The position numbers and the translations under genes were made by a program. Below the pieces are notes generated by a model. It was not told the origin of the DNA. It saw only the letters and a program-made list of their open reading frames with translations, and did not search any database. Shown here one piece after another: positions 12,301 through 23,649 of a stretch of DNA of 64,000 nucleotides. The stretch is from Trichopria drosophilae (Eukaryota > Arthropoda > Insecta > Hymenoptera > Diapriidae), in the NCBI GenBank assembly GCA_030407085.1, contig CM059587.1, forward strand, positions 22,913,001-22,977,000. The letters run 5' to 3'. How positions within the stretch are numbered: position 1 is the stretch's first letter; the number at the start of each line of letters is the position of its first letter.

Positions 12301-12527
12301 AATTAACAGTGTTTTGTTTATAGGGTGACTGGGGCGGTCCCGTAATCGCGGATGGAGTTCAAATCGCTATAAATTCATACATTCGAAACAATTGTTCGGA
12401 GATACAACCGGATGGATTTACCCGTATTTGGCCGTTGATGAAATGGATCGAAGAACGAATGGGAGCGCCATTCATGACTGGGGCACCTGATCGTGACAAA
12501 GCTAATTTGGGTTGTCAAATTAATTAA
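6323..12527 (+). CDS. secreted serine protease homologue with acidic N-terminal extension, 373 aa, 5 exons
   Basis: Exons are 6323-6425, 6475-6898, 8021-8270, 11885-12025 and 12324-12527; all have GT/AG borders and phases agree throughout. Residues 1-34 contain a hydrophobic signal peptide (ILLYIIIILSFGLF). An acidic linker rich in Glu and Ser follows (about 45-117). Then comes a typical zymogen cleavage site, MFR|VVGGQ (Arg118-Val119), opening an S1 domain. The triad is lost: Gly172 replaces His57 (WVLSSAGC), Asn215 replaces Asp102 (HNIGLVCL) and Trp309 replaces Ser195 (GDWGGPV). The protein should not hydrolyse peptides; S1 homologues of this kind often act as cofactors or ligand-binding proteins in immunity, cuticle or venom. 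Polyadenylation is probably at AATAAA 12627-12632. Intron 3 (8271-11884) holds an antisense retroelement remnant and an extra exon-like ORF at 10586-10764, which I leave out because exon 3 joins exon 4 directly, as in the neighbouring paralogue. Confidence 0.8.
6899..8020. other. intron 2 of the 6323-12527 gene
   Basis: AT-rich intron between a GTGATT donor and a TTTACAG acceptor. I see no repeat or nested gene in it; open frames here look like chance. Confidence 0.6.
9280..10450 (-). mobile_element. decayed non-LTR retrotransposon fragment (antisense, in intron)
   Basis: Read on the minus strand with frame changes and stops, about 10112-10141 gives MDDLILYVSG, like the catalytic (Y/A)DD box of a reverse transcriptase. 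About 67 codons further on, 9915-9940 gives YTYLGVPR, like the YLGV motif that follows the polymerase core in LINEs at about that distance. Further on, about 9451-9476, is TVFDPHVGNNEE. The order is right for a LINE. It is badly degraded, its ends are not visible, and the clade cannot be named. Confidence 0.4.
10586..10764 (+). other. exon-like open stretch inside intron 3 of the serine protease homologue
   Basis: A strong acceptor (TTATTCTTTCTCCAG) and a good donor (CTG|GTGAGC) bracket 59 open codons (VAVSFSHYPKSLSRWPASRV...), entering with two bases of a split codon and leaving in phase 0. The peptide does not resemble the S1 fold and has no counterpart in the paralogue. Including it after exon 3, which ends in phase 0, would break the frame. 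It may be an exon of a lost gene copy, an alternative exon from another start, or chance. Confidence 0.25.
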
Positions 12528-13474
12528 TGTGTCGTTAAAAAAATAGACCAATTATTTACAAAATAAGCGAATGTAGAATATTATAATGATCAGCTATTTT
12601 AGTGCGCGTAAGTCGAATACAATGTAAATAAACCTCCAACAATATTCTGGCCTGATTTGTACAATAATTTTATACTTTTTAAGCTGTAAAATCTGTTATA
12701 CTGGTGGAAAATTGAATTACATAAATTTCGAATTGTCTGTTTATCCAGTCTTTTTTACGATATTAAGAAATTTCTTTCTGCCTTCAAAACATTCATTTCA
12801 ACGGTTCAACAGTATTCCCATTGTAATCCGCAAATGTTTATCAGATAACTGATAATGTTCAAAACGTAATCCATAAATCTCGATTCATCATCAACTATTG
12901 AAAGTTTGAGTTGAACAAAATAATTCGCAAATTGTTTTCCATAATTGCCTGTCTACAATTTATGATTAGTCATTTGTACTCGGTAATTTGCATTTCACAT
13001 ATTCCGTAGTAAATCTATGTCAATTTATAGACTGACATTTACATTTACGTAACCCCTAATTCACAGTGTTCATGGGTATTGATGATTCATCATCATAATT
13101 AACGTCAGTCCTGACATACTTACATACAAATATTTGATCTCTTACTAATGTTGTAATCATGCTATTTTCTAAAAATAGATCAAATGTTTGTTTAATAAAG
13201 TTCATTAGCACGACTTAATGGTTCCAATAATTTAATGAGGTGAATTATGGGATTCTGAGTTGCAGCTTTTTACGTTGGTATATATGCATTTGCACGTACC
13301 CGTGTATAAGTCAGGAAATATCCACATTCGAATGCCTACATAAATCACTGCCGCGTACTTCGGTATGCAACTAATGTCATAACGTCCTGCAAAGCACGAA
13401 TACATATGGGGTAAACGTGATTTCGTAATTCCCACCAGTACAGGCGCAAGAGCAATTCAAGAATTTTATTCAAG
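12528..13474. other. 3' UTR and spacer between the two complete protease homologues
   Basis: It contains the AATAAA at 12627-12632, 100 bp after the upstream stop. A TATATATGCA at about 13279-13288 lies some 190 bp before the next ATG and could belong to its promoter. I see no other feature. Confidence 0.4.
12627..12632 (+). promoter_or_regulatory. probable polyadenylation signal AATAAA
   Basis: This is the first AATAAA after the stop codon of the 6323-12527 gene, 100 bp downstream, giving a short 3' UTR. Confidence 0.55.
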
Positions 13475-16400
13475 ATGAATAAATTGAATAAATTCGTGAT
13501 TTTATTAACAATTCTAACGTGTGTTCTTACTCAGGGAATCGTCACCTCCAGCTGTGAGATCAGTTTTTTTATAATCTTCGTTTTACTAGTTTCAATTTAT
13601 TTTTTAGTCATTATATAATTTGGCTATTTTGCATTTTCAAAGTATGATTAAAATAATTAATCTTTCATATTCATAATTCTTAAATTTAATACGTACCATT
13701 AATAAATAATACCAAGAAGAAATACTTTGATTATTATTTTTTGGTTAGAATAGTAATAATTAGAACGAATCCATATGTTAGTAGCGAAATATTACGATCA
13801 AATACAACGATAAAATTTAGTTAAAGTAGTAAAATAGTTGCCGTTTACAAAACACGATAAATCGTTTGATGGACTTGTTAAATATTTGGTATGGTAACAA
13901 AACATTCCTCTGTGTAATCTAAATTTTGGAAAATTACATCACGCGCGGGATTAAATGATCTTATTTAAATTACTTTTATTTAAAGTGGTTATACTGGTTT
14001 TTTTAAATCTAAGAAATGCTCTATATTTTGTGAGAAAACATTTGAGGACCTTACGAAACTTAAAAAAAACACGAGAAATTAGTAATAAAAATCGAGTACT
14101 TTGATAATTGATAAAAAGCTTTTCAAAATTGCTCAAAAAATCATGGACTAATGAAATACACCTAATCATGTAAAGTATACTAACCTTGCACAACTCTTTA
14201 ACGGGTTCGGTCAAATATTTACGAATTCAAAGTCATATTCTTTTGTAAAATTCTTTAGTTTTGCAAATATTAATATTTATAATAAATTACATTTTCTTTG
14301 ACATAATGTAAATGTTCATGTTCAGAAAAGGATATGACATTTTCACATCTTTTTCGTCGTTTACAAGCTCGAGTCGCCTGAGTCGAATTCTTTCCATTAA
14401 AACTTTGTGAATACTTGATATCACCCCTCAAGTAAATTAAGGATACGTTTTAAATCATGAATTCCGTTAAATATTTTACAAGCACTTTTTGCAATTGATT
14501 GAAGTATTTGAGGAACGAAATTTTCAGTCTCTTTACTAACGATTGAATACCAGTAGAACCACTTTAAATTGACTCTAACAGTACTATAACAATACTATAC
14601 AAAATATACTAAAAATATACAATTTTACAGTTTTTAATATTGCATTCATAGCGTTCATTTTGGATTAAAATTAGTCGTTAAAATAATCGTTTAAAGTGAT
14701 TCATTCACAATGTAAAAAATTTAAAATATTGTCTTTGAGACGTATATGATGGGTACGTTTTAAAAATGTTGTGCCAAAACCAATATCTCACGATAGACAT
14801 TGTCAAAAATCAATGGGAGTAGAAATTCAGAATAGTAAATTGTAGAATAGAGAATAAATATTGAGAAATATTTATCATAGACTGTTGACCTTGAAAATCT
14901 ATAAAGAAAACTATTTTTTATAAAATAGAAACATTCTTTATCAGGATCAAGCAGATCAAACCAAATGAATCTTGGTATCTTATAGATTTTAGGTCCCTGA
15001 GTATGTCTGTATTAAATATTAAAATATATTTACATTTCTTGTCTTTTGGTGGTGAATAGGATGATAATGCTTTAGTAATGATGATGGGGATGATGATGGC
15101 GAAGATGATAGTGATCACTGTTAATGTTGTGGTGAAAATATTAACCCTTTGAAGCACGGTGTCCATATAGGACACCTCCTTGTAATTCATTTTTTGTTAT
15201 CTTTCAGTAGATTAAAATTGAATTTTAGTGCAAATTTTTTCTTTCATACTTCGATAATATGTTTTTAAACAAATTAATATTTATTATGAATTATTGTGTT
15301 AAATTGTTTATAATGACAAACAATGTATAAAAATTACGTCTTTTTTTTTACAAAGAATGTATGTTGAAAAGAAACCGTCGTTGAAATAAGACAAAACTGG
15401 GTACTCGGGGGTTTTCGGGGTCGCTGATTACGAATCTGGCCATATATTTTCAAAATTCAAAACAGCGGATCCAATATGGCTGATCAAAATGTAAAAATTT
15501 ACTTGATCGAGGTGAAACGGGTTACTCGGGGTTTTTCTGAGAGCAAATTCGTAATCAGAGACCCCGAAAACTCCTGAATAACAAGTTTCAGCTATTTTAC
15601 GTGCAAATAAAAATGTATGCTTCAAAGGGTTAATTAAGAATGTATGTAAACTATATAAACCACATGTATAGTAAAACTGTATGTAATAAATTAAATTCTA
15701 GAAATGCAAGCAACCTCACATAAAAATAATCTTTAGAATTTCGCGGACGCTTTACGAATCAACATGGAATTAATGAAAACTATACTTGTATGCCTCTTGA
15801 AAACGAGACATGAGACTCAGCGATGAGATATTCAGCAATTCTAAATGACCCCTAAGTAAGGGCCTTAGTCGAAAAGCACGATTCCAAATGTTGGTCGACC
15901 ATATACGGTTCGCCATTTTCATTTCGAAAATCTGATTGAGATTCATATTCAGCGGCAAAAAAAAATAATATGGACAATTGCCCGAAGGACGTGAGATTTT
16001 AAAGTTTGGTCCACCATTTTGAATTTTAAATATACTACACAATATTCGTAATCAGTGGCCCAAAAACTATTAGATACCATGATTCGTTTGTTTTCATGTA
16101 CTTAATCCTGAAATAGTTCATTAGAGTTTCCCATCCATTTCATAAAAAATTCTGTTCTTTGTGGATTTCCAAGGTCAACGATGTCCGACTATGCGCTGTC
16201 GTGCCAAAGATGTTGCAGTGCATATTGTCAAATTTATCCTTGGCTCCTTAAGAAAAAATGAGAATCAACAATGACTTAAGACTATGGGCAAACCCACGAG
16301 ACTTAATATCTCACTTTAGAAGAAAATAAAAATCAATTTTCGGCTCACACTGCTTTCCAAATTTGTATATACCTTTAAGAAGCAAGGAAAATGATGTATC

Positions 16401-19400
16401 ATTAATTTTAATTTTTGTTTATTCTGAAAAGTTTAAAAATGAACGATACACATAAAGTTAAAAAAAAAACACATTTTAGTCGAAATCTGCAAGATATTTT
16501 TATTTCTCGTAATTAACAAAGATAAGTAATTTATATAAATGAAATTTTAACAAAATTACAAAACAAAATTATAAAATACCCCCTCGCTGCTCAAGTGGTT
16601 AAAAGCGTAATTTGATTACACCTGTGAAATAAATAATTCCAATATTGTATTAACATTTTGATCTCGATGTTTTTTTTTCAATCCAAGAATATAGTGCAGC
16701 TAAAATGAGATCATATAGTTATGGCCTTATCTACCATAATAGTTCGTAGATATTACCCGATACTCTTGCTATATATTTAGTTAGATCTAATAAAATCTGT
16801 AACAAAATCTATCATGATCTAAAATTAGATGTCTCTATTTCTAACCAGTTTGATATTTGAAGTATAAAAATCTTTTTAATATTATAAAGTTCTTTTATAT
16901 TATATTTATAACTTTTATAAAGTTCTAATATGATCACATGATATATTGATTGATTTGATCATTTCCACGTGATAAAGCTTTTCTGAAATTAGTAGTAGTT
17001 TAAATTTTTCTACTAAAACAACTTTTGGAAGTTTGCGTTTATAAAATCAGCTTTTGTTTCTGCATACTTTTTATATGCATACAATATATGCCGGTTTGTG
17101 ATAAGCATTTTGAAAACGGCGATCTTGTACTATTTCTTGGTGTAAGTGATTCTTCCATCCGATAACGATAAACAATCGAAAGTACCTGAAACTTCAAATT
17201 TTAGATTCATCAAAGGAAGAGTCGAAAATACATTTTCGAAAGTCAGCGATTCAAGCAACACCTCACAACGTCTTTCCATTTTATGCTAGACTGGTCCGTT
17301 CTGAGGAAAACCAACCTAACGTTCTCTGTGGGGGGTCACTGATAAATCGCAGGTGGATCGTAACTGCAGCGACTTGTGTCAAAGAGTCAGTATAAAATAT
17401 ATTTTTAAATATTTTATAAAGATAAAACATATTTTTTTGACTGTTGTAATAGTGACAATCTATTAAAAATTAGTTGTGTACGGAGTTAATTTTATAACAA
17501 TCGCATTCATTTAAGAAATATTTTTGCACATACACGAACAACATTTTTTGTTCCAAAATACTGCAGCAATAAATTGGTTTAGAAATTTACTACTTTAGAT
17601 TTTATTTACTCGGAGACAGACTTTTATTGTAAGAAATTGATCATAAATTCAGGCAAATATTCGAACATTTTTAATATTCGTTATTAGTATTACAAATATT
17701 AAAGAAGCGTTATAAGAAACAATGAATAGTCCTTAAAAATAAGTATTTGTTTTTTAAATTTAGCTGTTGAGAAGATAAAATTCCTAAGGCAAATGCTTTT
17801 TTAATGTAGTACTACTACACCTTTTACTACTTACTAAAGTAGTAAAAGGCAGTTTTTTGTGATTATTTGCCTATAGTTTCACGTACACTAATGATAACTA
17901 ATAAACACCAATAGAAACAGGTGATTTTATGTTTTAAGCAACTAACATTATATAATATTTTTGTTTAGTGCCGGCTTTCTAAATGAATAACATAAAAATG
18001 TGAAGGGCTTATGACCATATTGATGTTTAAAAAATTGTTGCTTTCGTGAATAGAATTTAAATTCTGGAAATTACAATTTAGGCAATACTGAATTTTTTTT
18101 ATCCACTGGTTTTAACTTATCTTTACCTTTTCTAACAACCGATGTTAAATTATCGATTAACACAGGTACAGTTACAATATTCCATTGTTTAAGTTTGTAT
18201 TGTCAAGGTCGGTAAAGTGCATTAATATAAGGTACCTTCAAGTAATATTGCTCATTATCTAAACCATTGGATTGAATTTGATTGTTAAATGATTGAATAC
18301 GACTATTGACATGTTTGTTTATTAAGTTTTTAGGGTAGTTATTATCGGACAAAAATGTAACATCGGTTATTAGAATATAAAAAGAGAACGTTGTAATTAT
18401 TTACGTTTGATTGGTTTGCATAGTAATTTCCAACTTATTTCATGGATTTATATTATATAGTGATTTATAAATTAGCACATTAAGAAACATAACGCTATTG
18501 GAACTTGGTTCAATGCAAAGTAAATTAAACAACTGCCCGCAATAAAAACATTTGTTTATATTTATTTATGTTTTCAGGTAGTTTAAATAACATTACTATA
18601 TGTCATATTGCGAGATATTAAGGGGGTCGGAATTATCGAAATACTTATCATTTTTACCTCATTCTCCCCTAATGTAATGCTATAATACATCATATAATAT
18701 ATCATTCTCAATTGTTCCTTTACACGCTTGTATGAAAGGGTAGAACTAACGATATATTGATGTTTGATCTCAAAAAGTAATCGTTAATAGTTAATCAATA
18801 AGAAATTGAAGTGCAAGATTGGGACAGTAAATAATGGTATCTGCTTTTCGATACGAATTCTCTTGTCTCCGTTTTTCTTATCTTCAGTCTTTGTATCCTC
18901 TCAATTTTTCTGTTTTCCACCCATTATTCTTCCACGCTGGTTTCTTTCATTGTCTTTTATAAAATCTCGTTATCCAATTACTGTCTTTACAAATCTGTAT
19001 ATCAAGTACACCACACAGTGAAATTCGTTAAAATGAATGAAACTTCTAGTATTGATATTTGAGTCTAATATTTAAGAATTCGTTTTTACTAACTTTTAAT
19101 AAAAGAATAAAAACGATATCTAAGTATTGATATACTAACTAGAATATGATAGGGGGATATCAGGCAACTTCTTGAAGTTGATATCGGACCGCTATATGAA
19201 ACTATTAGATCAGTTAGGAAATAAGCTTTGCATATGCATACTAAATTCATATATAGAATGTCTCTTGATTTTCAACCCCCGCATTATGAAATTTAATATA
19301 GCATTAAAAGTTACATTTGCACTACTAGACTGCAGATTTTTTACTGTGTTTTATGCTTTTTTTTACATTTTAGTCTTAAGGCAGTCCTGTCGATTAACAA

Positions 19401-22400
19401 AGTTATTATAAAATTTGGCAAAAAAAAAGCAAATTAAAATACCTTGGACTCACGAAATATATAAATTTTAGACTTTCGGGGTTTTGATTTTCTCAAACTC
19501 AATGTGTTTAAAATACATCTCATTTTAGTGAATTACATTTTTAAGAATCGACAGGATCCTTTCCGAGGAAAATGTTGACATTCCTCATTTTTAATGATTA
19601 CCTCTGACTAGTTTTAAAAATAATATTCAACGTACATCATCTGAATTAATTTAGAGGGGATTTAACTATAGGCAATATACTATTCGGTTTGACCAAATTA
19701 TTTGTCTGATTGGTTCCATCGGAGAAATGTACCTCCAACGTATTATCCCATAAAACGTTCAAGCTCTAGAAAAAGAATTTCTACCATTTCGTTATATTTA
19801 GTAAACATTATGCAGACAGATTTTAAATAAAACTTGTACAAATACTCATAATAGATACTTTTATTGCTTAATGTAATTGTTATTTATCATTTCACTAGAT
19901 AAATTGATTTTTATTATAAAATAGTGGCACCCAGATGGACATAACATTCGGAGCATCTACTCAAAACCCTAAAAATTTGTTCTATTACGTGGCTAAAGCT
20001 CAGATAAGACATCCCAAATTTAAGCTTGAATCCGCAATAGCGAAAACGTACGATATTGGATTAGTCCTAACGTCGAAGACTGTAGTATTTGACCAATATG
20101 TATTTCCTGTTGCCCTGCCCTCCTTCAATTTAGTCACCAAAGATTACAGGGTTCTGCATCTCAAATTTGACAACTTCGCTGTAAGTATAATTTGAATATT
20201 AGTTTAAAAAAAGTTTGTCAGATTTATGTAGTTCTTATTACAATTTAACGATGATATATGGCTTCTTTCCCGCTTTTCAATTTACAATCTTATCATTTCA
20301 TTCCGAATATTAATTTTAATGGTTTGTCGGTTTTCACGCGACAAATACCGCGATTGCCAAATATTTATTTAAGCTTCTGTATTGTTTTATTTTAATAACT
20401 TCAATAACCATATTTAAACTTGTAGAAAAATTTACAATACCAGTGCTTGGAATTGCTCGATCATGATGACTGTAAAGTTCGACGAGAAATGCTGGACAAT
20501 TTCACAGTAATTAATTACCATATTTGCGCTGTATCGGCTGGACAAATGTCAATATGTGACGTAAGTATAAATGTAAAAGTAACGATAATACAAATACAAG
20601 ATTCTTAAATCATCGAGAAAATGAAGAAAAATATTAAGATTGAAAACTAATTTCTTGTCTTGAAATTTCGCGTCAATGTTTAAAAAAATTAAACATATAA
20701 CAGTATAGTTTTCGAACCATGGCTATAAAGTTAAATTTTATAGCCAATAAATGAACATCGTGTTTCTTCATCCTGTCCGTAAAGTTCGTAACCACTGTTT
20801 GACGAAATGTATGTACAGTAGAGTCCCGGTATATTTGCCCGCTGGGTTCCTCGCCTTCCCCGCCCAAAAGAAAAAGGCCCTTCCTGCGGCCGCAGCCCAC
20901 AAAGTGGGGGAAAAAGAGAGCGGTGATAGACAAATATAACGGGACGAAAGCGGACAAATATGTTGGGATGCAAATATAGCGAGATGCAATAATACGGGGA
21001 CTCTAATGTAATAATATTAGAATAATACATGCAATATTTGTGTTAAAGGAAGAAAACGCTGTAGATGATGCGAAAAATGGGAGTCCGCGTACTTGTTCAA
21101 TGAAACGCGTACGGATTAACAAATTTTGCACATATTTTATCCAAGTTTACTAATTTATATTAAAAGGCTGCATGAACTTTTAGAAAAGGGTAAACTCTAC
21201 TTTACGGATTCAAACGTCGTAAAAATATGCTGATATAATATCCTTAATGTTCACAACGTTGAAAATTTTCAACGAACTCTGAAAGATGAATGTGGGGCAT
21301 TATGGCAGAAGTCGCTAAATGAATAAATGTTGCCGAAATGAAAGACAATTACTGCTTGAAAGAGAGTTTTCTAACGCCAAAGAACACAATCTATGGCTAA
21401 ACGAATTATATCAAAATCTTATGGGACATAAACATCATTTTTCCCTTCATAACACAAGTTATGCGAGGGCATTCAACTGTGTCGATTGTTTCTGCAACAA
21501 TTGTGATTTTTCTTTTTAAAAGGATTACAACACTTTGATGGTGGTGTCATAATAAATACAAGAGCCTTAAATTATCCTAATTATTCACGATTATCTAAGC
21601 AGGCAAAATTTAATATTTGTTTTGATACTACACAAAATAAGAATATATAAAAAGTTTTTTAATTTATAGCGTGTATGTTAAAAAATACCAGCAGCGGAGT
21701 GTCGCTCCAGCGCCTAAGCGACAATGATTAAACGTGCATTACTTAGTTTCTAATTATTTGCCCTAAATTTTCTTTTTTATATAAATAACTGATAAAACAC
21801 AAAAATAATTTTGTCCTACCAATATGAGAAATAACTTAAAAATTCAATTTTTTATTGCAAATTTAATTTTTTGTAATTAATTGCTGGTTTTTCAGGTATT
21901 TTTGTAGTAATTTGTTTTCCTTTCATCTGTGAATATCTCCAGAAAATTTGATTAATCTTTATCAATTCATTTCTGAGAAATAGCTTTTTTAAAAAAAGTC
22001 ATACAAAATTTCATTTGTTAATAACTTTTAAAAAATAAAAATTTTTTAAAAATATTTTAGGGTATTATTTTTAACATATACTAGGAATCTGCAAAAAGAA
22101 ACATAAAAATCAAGTAGCCGATTTTTGATGGTCCACTTGAGAAATTTTGACTATCCACTACATTCCAAGCTTCAGAAAGAAATTGAATGTTCAGCGACGA
22201 CTAGAACATTTTTCGAAAAACGAAAATTTTCCTCAGTTTTATAATCTGTTTTAGTATATCCATTAGTTTCTGCGGGTCCAAGAGAAGTGGCTCAAACAAT
22301 ATAAAATTGGGCAGATTCATAGTTTTCGAATAAACTCTATTTTTTTTAAACACGGAAAAACGGCTTCACCACAATTGCCTCGGTTTTCTAGTCTGATGTA

Positions 22401-23649
22401 AAGCATCCATTACATTCTCCGGGTCACAGGAAAGTTCCATACGCAAAATAAACTGGATTCATTGTGTTTGAATAAACTCCATTTTCAAAAAATAATGGCA
22501 ATTATAATTTATTGCACAAAAAAAACTCATGCCCAACGTTTCTATCCAATGGCAGGTCCTAGTCAGGGGATTTGAATATATGGTATTGTGAATTTTCCGA
22601 GACATTTATTCTAAAACTATGAATCTGCCTCATTTTATATTGCTTGTGAAACTTCCCTTTGACCCGGGGAATGTAATAGATAATTTACATTATTAGAGGC
22701 TAGAAATTTGAGGCAAATGCGGTGGAGCCGTTTTTAAGGTTTCGTAAAAGTGGAGTTAATATGAAAACTATTTAACATGCGCAATTTCATATTGCTATAG
22801 TACGTTTTTTTAAAAATGGAGTTTAATCGAGAACTTTTCCACCATCCAGTCGTCGATGCGCATTCAAGGTTCAACTTCATTTTGAGGTTTGGAAAGTATT
22901 GGATACCTATCAACTGATTTGAAGACGCATTATAAATCGTCTTTTCGAAACGTTATTCGTAGTTCAACGTCGTCACATGATGTGTTGTACGAGTCCCATA
23001 AGATTTCGCTATTATTCGAGATTATTTTAGTCATAGAATATCTTTTACAGTATTTTATTGTGTTTTTCGCCGTTAAAAGACTCTTTCCAGCAGTAGTTGT
23101 CTTTCATTTCGGCAATATTTACTCATCATTTAATGACTTTGGAATTATAGGTTGACCACTTCTATCATTCAGCGATCATTAAAAATGTTCAATGTTGTGA
23201 ATTTTAAGGATATCTGATGTAGGATTATGACAGAAATATTAAGTAGACAAAATTTAACATCACTAAGAATTTTTTTTTAATTCATAAAAGTTTCGATAAA
23301 TTTTTTTTCGTGTGAACTGAGTTTCACTGATACTTAATTTTAATTCATCAATTAAGTTTCTATATTTTTAAAATATTTGTATATATGGCGTAAGATAATT
23401 TATAACAAAGATATTTAAATATTTTGACAGGACAAGAATTTAGGCGGTCCACTTATCGCAGACGGCATTCTTATTGGAGTTGCTTCAATGTACCAGTGTT
23501 CAAATGGTTTTATAAACATTTTTACTCGCATATGGCCTCTATATGATTGGATAGCTGATCATATTCATGCGCCGTTTTCAGTTCGAGAACCTCAGATTTC
23601 CAAAGGAGGCGAATGTCATGCATTTCGTCATTTAGAACTACGCGAATAA
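13475..23649 (+). CDS. secreted serine protease homologue, 287 aa, 5 exons
   Basis: Exons are 13475-13553, 17205-17389, 19935-20180, 20426-20560 and 23431-23649, with compatible phases at every junction. Exon 1 encodes a clear signal peptide (MNKLNKFVILLTILTCVLTQ) ending at donor GTGAGA in phase 1, as exon 2 requires. The S1 domain follows almost directly (IQATPHNVFPFYARL, then CGGSLINRRWIVTAATC), with no acidic linker. The usual Arg-Ile-Val-Gly-Gly activation site is absent; the position reads RKSAIQA. Thr83 replaces His57, Asp128 keeps Asp102 (TYDIGLVL), and Leu219 replaces Ser195 (KNLGGPL). It is predicted to be non-catalytic and perhaps not zymogen-activated. Exon boundaries match the paralogue at 6323-12527 for the last three exons. 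Introns 1, 2 and 4 are long (2.5-3.7 kb); introns 1 and 4 carry MITE-like elements. A hydrophobic frame at about 17040-17139 ending in PVCDKHFE resembles the paralogue's LPVCDV segment but lacks an ATG; exon 1 at 13475 fits better. Confidence 0.78.
15145..15629. mobile_element. piggyBac-type MITE (485 bp) in intron 1
   Basis: Termini CCCTTTGAAGCA and TGCTTCAAAGGG are perfect inverted repeats flanked on both sides by TTAA (15141-15144 and 15630-15633). TTAA duplication plus a CCCTTTG end is the piggyBac hallmark. There is no transposase. Internal sequence includes GGGGTCGCTGATTACGAATC and an inverted variant near 15545-15570. Minus-strand ORFs across its left edge look fortuitous. Confidence 0.7.
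15770..16072. repeat. degenerate, inverted relative of the 15145-15629 element
   Basis: About 16005-16070 (CCATTTTGAATTTTAAATAT ... TTCGTAATCAGTGGCCC) matches the reverse complement of about 15418-15478 in the piggyBac-type MITE with substitutions. The rest is unassigned and no termini are recognised, so this is probably an older copy of the same family lying next to the younger one. Confidence 0.4.
16073..17204. other. remainder of intron 1 of the 13475-23649 gene
   Basis: AT-rich. The only notable stretch is the hydrophobic, ATG-less frame at 17040-17139 described under the gene. Confidence 0.4.
17390..19934. other. intron 2 of the 13475-23649 gene
   Basis: AT-rich intron of 2.5 kb. Apart from the repeat fragment at 19410-19495 I see nothing in it; short ORFs here appear fortuitous. 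Confidence 0.5.
19410..19495. repeat. fragment of the 57-258 MITE family
   Basis: The stretch containing GCAAATTAAAATACCTTGGA and then CTTTCGGGGTTTTGATTTTC aligns along its whole length with about 148-240, with a few substitutions. Only the right half of the element is recognisable. Confidence 0.55.
20816..21008. mobile_element. pogo/Tigger-like MITE (193 bp) in intron 4
   Basis: The left end CAGTAGAGTCCCGGTATATT and the reverse complement of the right end (CATTAGAGTCCCCGTATTAT) are inverted repeats flanked by TA on both sides (20814-20815 and 21009-21010). The CAGTAGAGTCCC start resembles pogo/Tigger-type termini. The interior is unusually GC-rich for this window, so overlapping ORFs on both strands are artefacts. 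Confidence 0.65.
21009..23430. other. rest of intron 4 of the 13475-23649 gene
   Basis: Besides the old inverted repeat at 22261-22760 I see no element or gene. The acceptor at its end is ATTTTGACAG. Confidence 0.4.
22261..22760. repeat. old inverted and tandem repeat (decayed foldback-like element)
   Basis: About 22261-22337 is an imperfect reverse complement of about 22608-22685 (shared core CAATATAAAATTGGGCAGAT versus AATGAGGCAGAT). It is also a diverged direct repeat of about 22408-22485. The motif of a wall of AAAAACGGCTTCACCACA near 22362 pairs with GGTGGAGCCGTTTTT near 22722. No target duplication is visible. Confidence 0.45.

Noticed and set aside
14918..15190. A small membrane protein on the minus strand
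   Set aside because: The frame runs across the left end of a piggyBac-type MITE and over a GATGAT microsatellite, so it is most likely fortuitous.
16580..16605. A tRNA-Leu/Ser-like start (GCTGCTCAAGTGGTTAAAAGCG)
   Set aside because: No B box or closing acceptor stem follows at the right distance.
20673..21030. Overlapping ORFs of 62-99 codons on both strands
   Set aside because: They are translations of the GC-rich interior of the 193-bp pogo-like MITE.
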